Assembly (NCBI GenBank): GCA_027484445.1 | Contig: JAIXSY010000006.1 | Location: 1-47,318 of the forward strand | Reading direction: 5' to 3' | DNA length: 47,318 nucleotides | Origin: Verrucomicrobiaceae bacterium | Lineage (GTDB): Bacteria > Verrucomicrobiota > Verrucomicrobiia > Verrucomicrobiales > Verrucomicrobiaceae | In this document: positions 47,198-47,318 of the stretch, piece by piece | Layout: each line of letters begins with the position of its first letter | Numbering within the stretch: the first letter of the stretch is position 1 | Program-made: the position numbers and the translations under genes | Notes under the pieces: generated by a model | Told to the model about the DNA's origin: nothing | What the model saw: the letters and a program-made list of their open reading frames with translations, nothing else | Database searches by the model: none

Positions 47198-47318
47198 TAA
47201 CGCTATGGGCGACTGCTTTGTCGAGTACCAACGGGTTTCATGAGTCATGGGAGTAGATTTCAGCTTTCAATAGCAGGATGGGCAACCCTAATGTTGCCTA
47301 TGATGCAAACACGCGTCA
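47185..47318. other. Right flank of the integron; no integrase visible
   Basis: 134 bases. A plus-strand frame from ATG 47240 is open to the window end (26 codons, FQLSIAGWATLMLPMM...), not recognisable as an integron integrase. Otherwise nothing beyond the promoter. Confidence 0.4.

Noticed and set aside
47240..47318. Plus-strand frame at the right end as the start of an integron integrase
   Set aside because: The 26 visible residues do not resemble IntI N-termini; too short to call.

Overview
The window looks like chromosomal DNA of a verrucomicrobial (Prosthecobacter/Verrucomicrobium-like) or related PVC-group bacterium. The grounds are inferential: high GC in most of the window, weak or absent Shine-Dalgarno sites, a secreted giant CotH/lamin-tail/Calx-beta/DUF11 protein, a xylose-isomerase-like TIM barrel, a secreted dienelactone-hydrolase-like protein, and many short palindromic repeats inserted in frame inside genes.

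Bases 1-8620 hold a type I restriction-modification (R-M) locus in the order hsdM (3' part) - DUF2971 gene - hsdS - [hsdR 5' remnant - PRTase/wHTH gene - retron reverse transcriptase] - hsdR. The central block is a retron. Its two genes abut, leaving no room for a separate RNA gene. However, a 16-bp complementary pair (4114-4129 with 4355-4370) puts a candidate msr-msd RNA across the 3' end of the PRTase gene and the first codons of the RT gene. The block is bounded by two copies of the hsdR 5' end (2789 and 5545, 55 of 60 bases identical), so it appears to have been inserted into, or exchanged with, the R-M operon. hsdS has lost its normal start by a frameshift and hsdR is split by a frameshift near 7240, so restriction may be off while the retron remains.

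Bases 8666-23158 are ordinary chromosome: a 3447-residue secreted multidomain protein (minus), a small secreted protein, a sugar-isomerase-like TIM barrel, and acetyl-CoA synthetase with a strong terminator.

Bases 23236-33371 are a second type I locus: hsdM - repeat-derived bridge - hsdS - unknown gene - AAA ATPase - DUF4276 (TOPRIM-like) - hsdR. In both R-M loci the accessory defence genes lie between hsdS and hsdR. Three families of palindromic repeat interrupt hsdM and hsdS without breaking the frame, and another repeat block forms an open frame joining hsdM to hsdS.

Bases 33458-39076 (minus) encode a secreted alpha/beta hydrolase, an HtrA/DegP protease and an orphan sugar ABC-transporter ATPase.

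Bases 39264-47184 are a chromosomal integron cassette array: thirteen small minus-strand cassettes separated by twelve attC sites, ten of them near-identical. At the right end are a GTTAGGC core site, duplicated in a 64-bp tandem repeat, and a TTGACA promoter pointing into the array, which are the expected attI/Pc parts. No integrase lies inside the window; it may lie just beyond 47318. Most cassettes encode small secreted proteins, lipoproteins or membrane proteins of unknown function.
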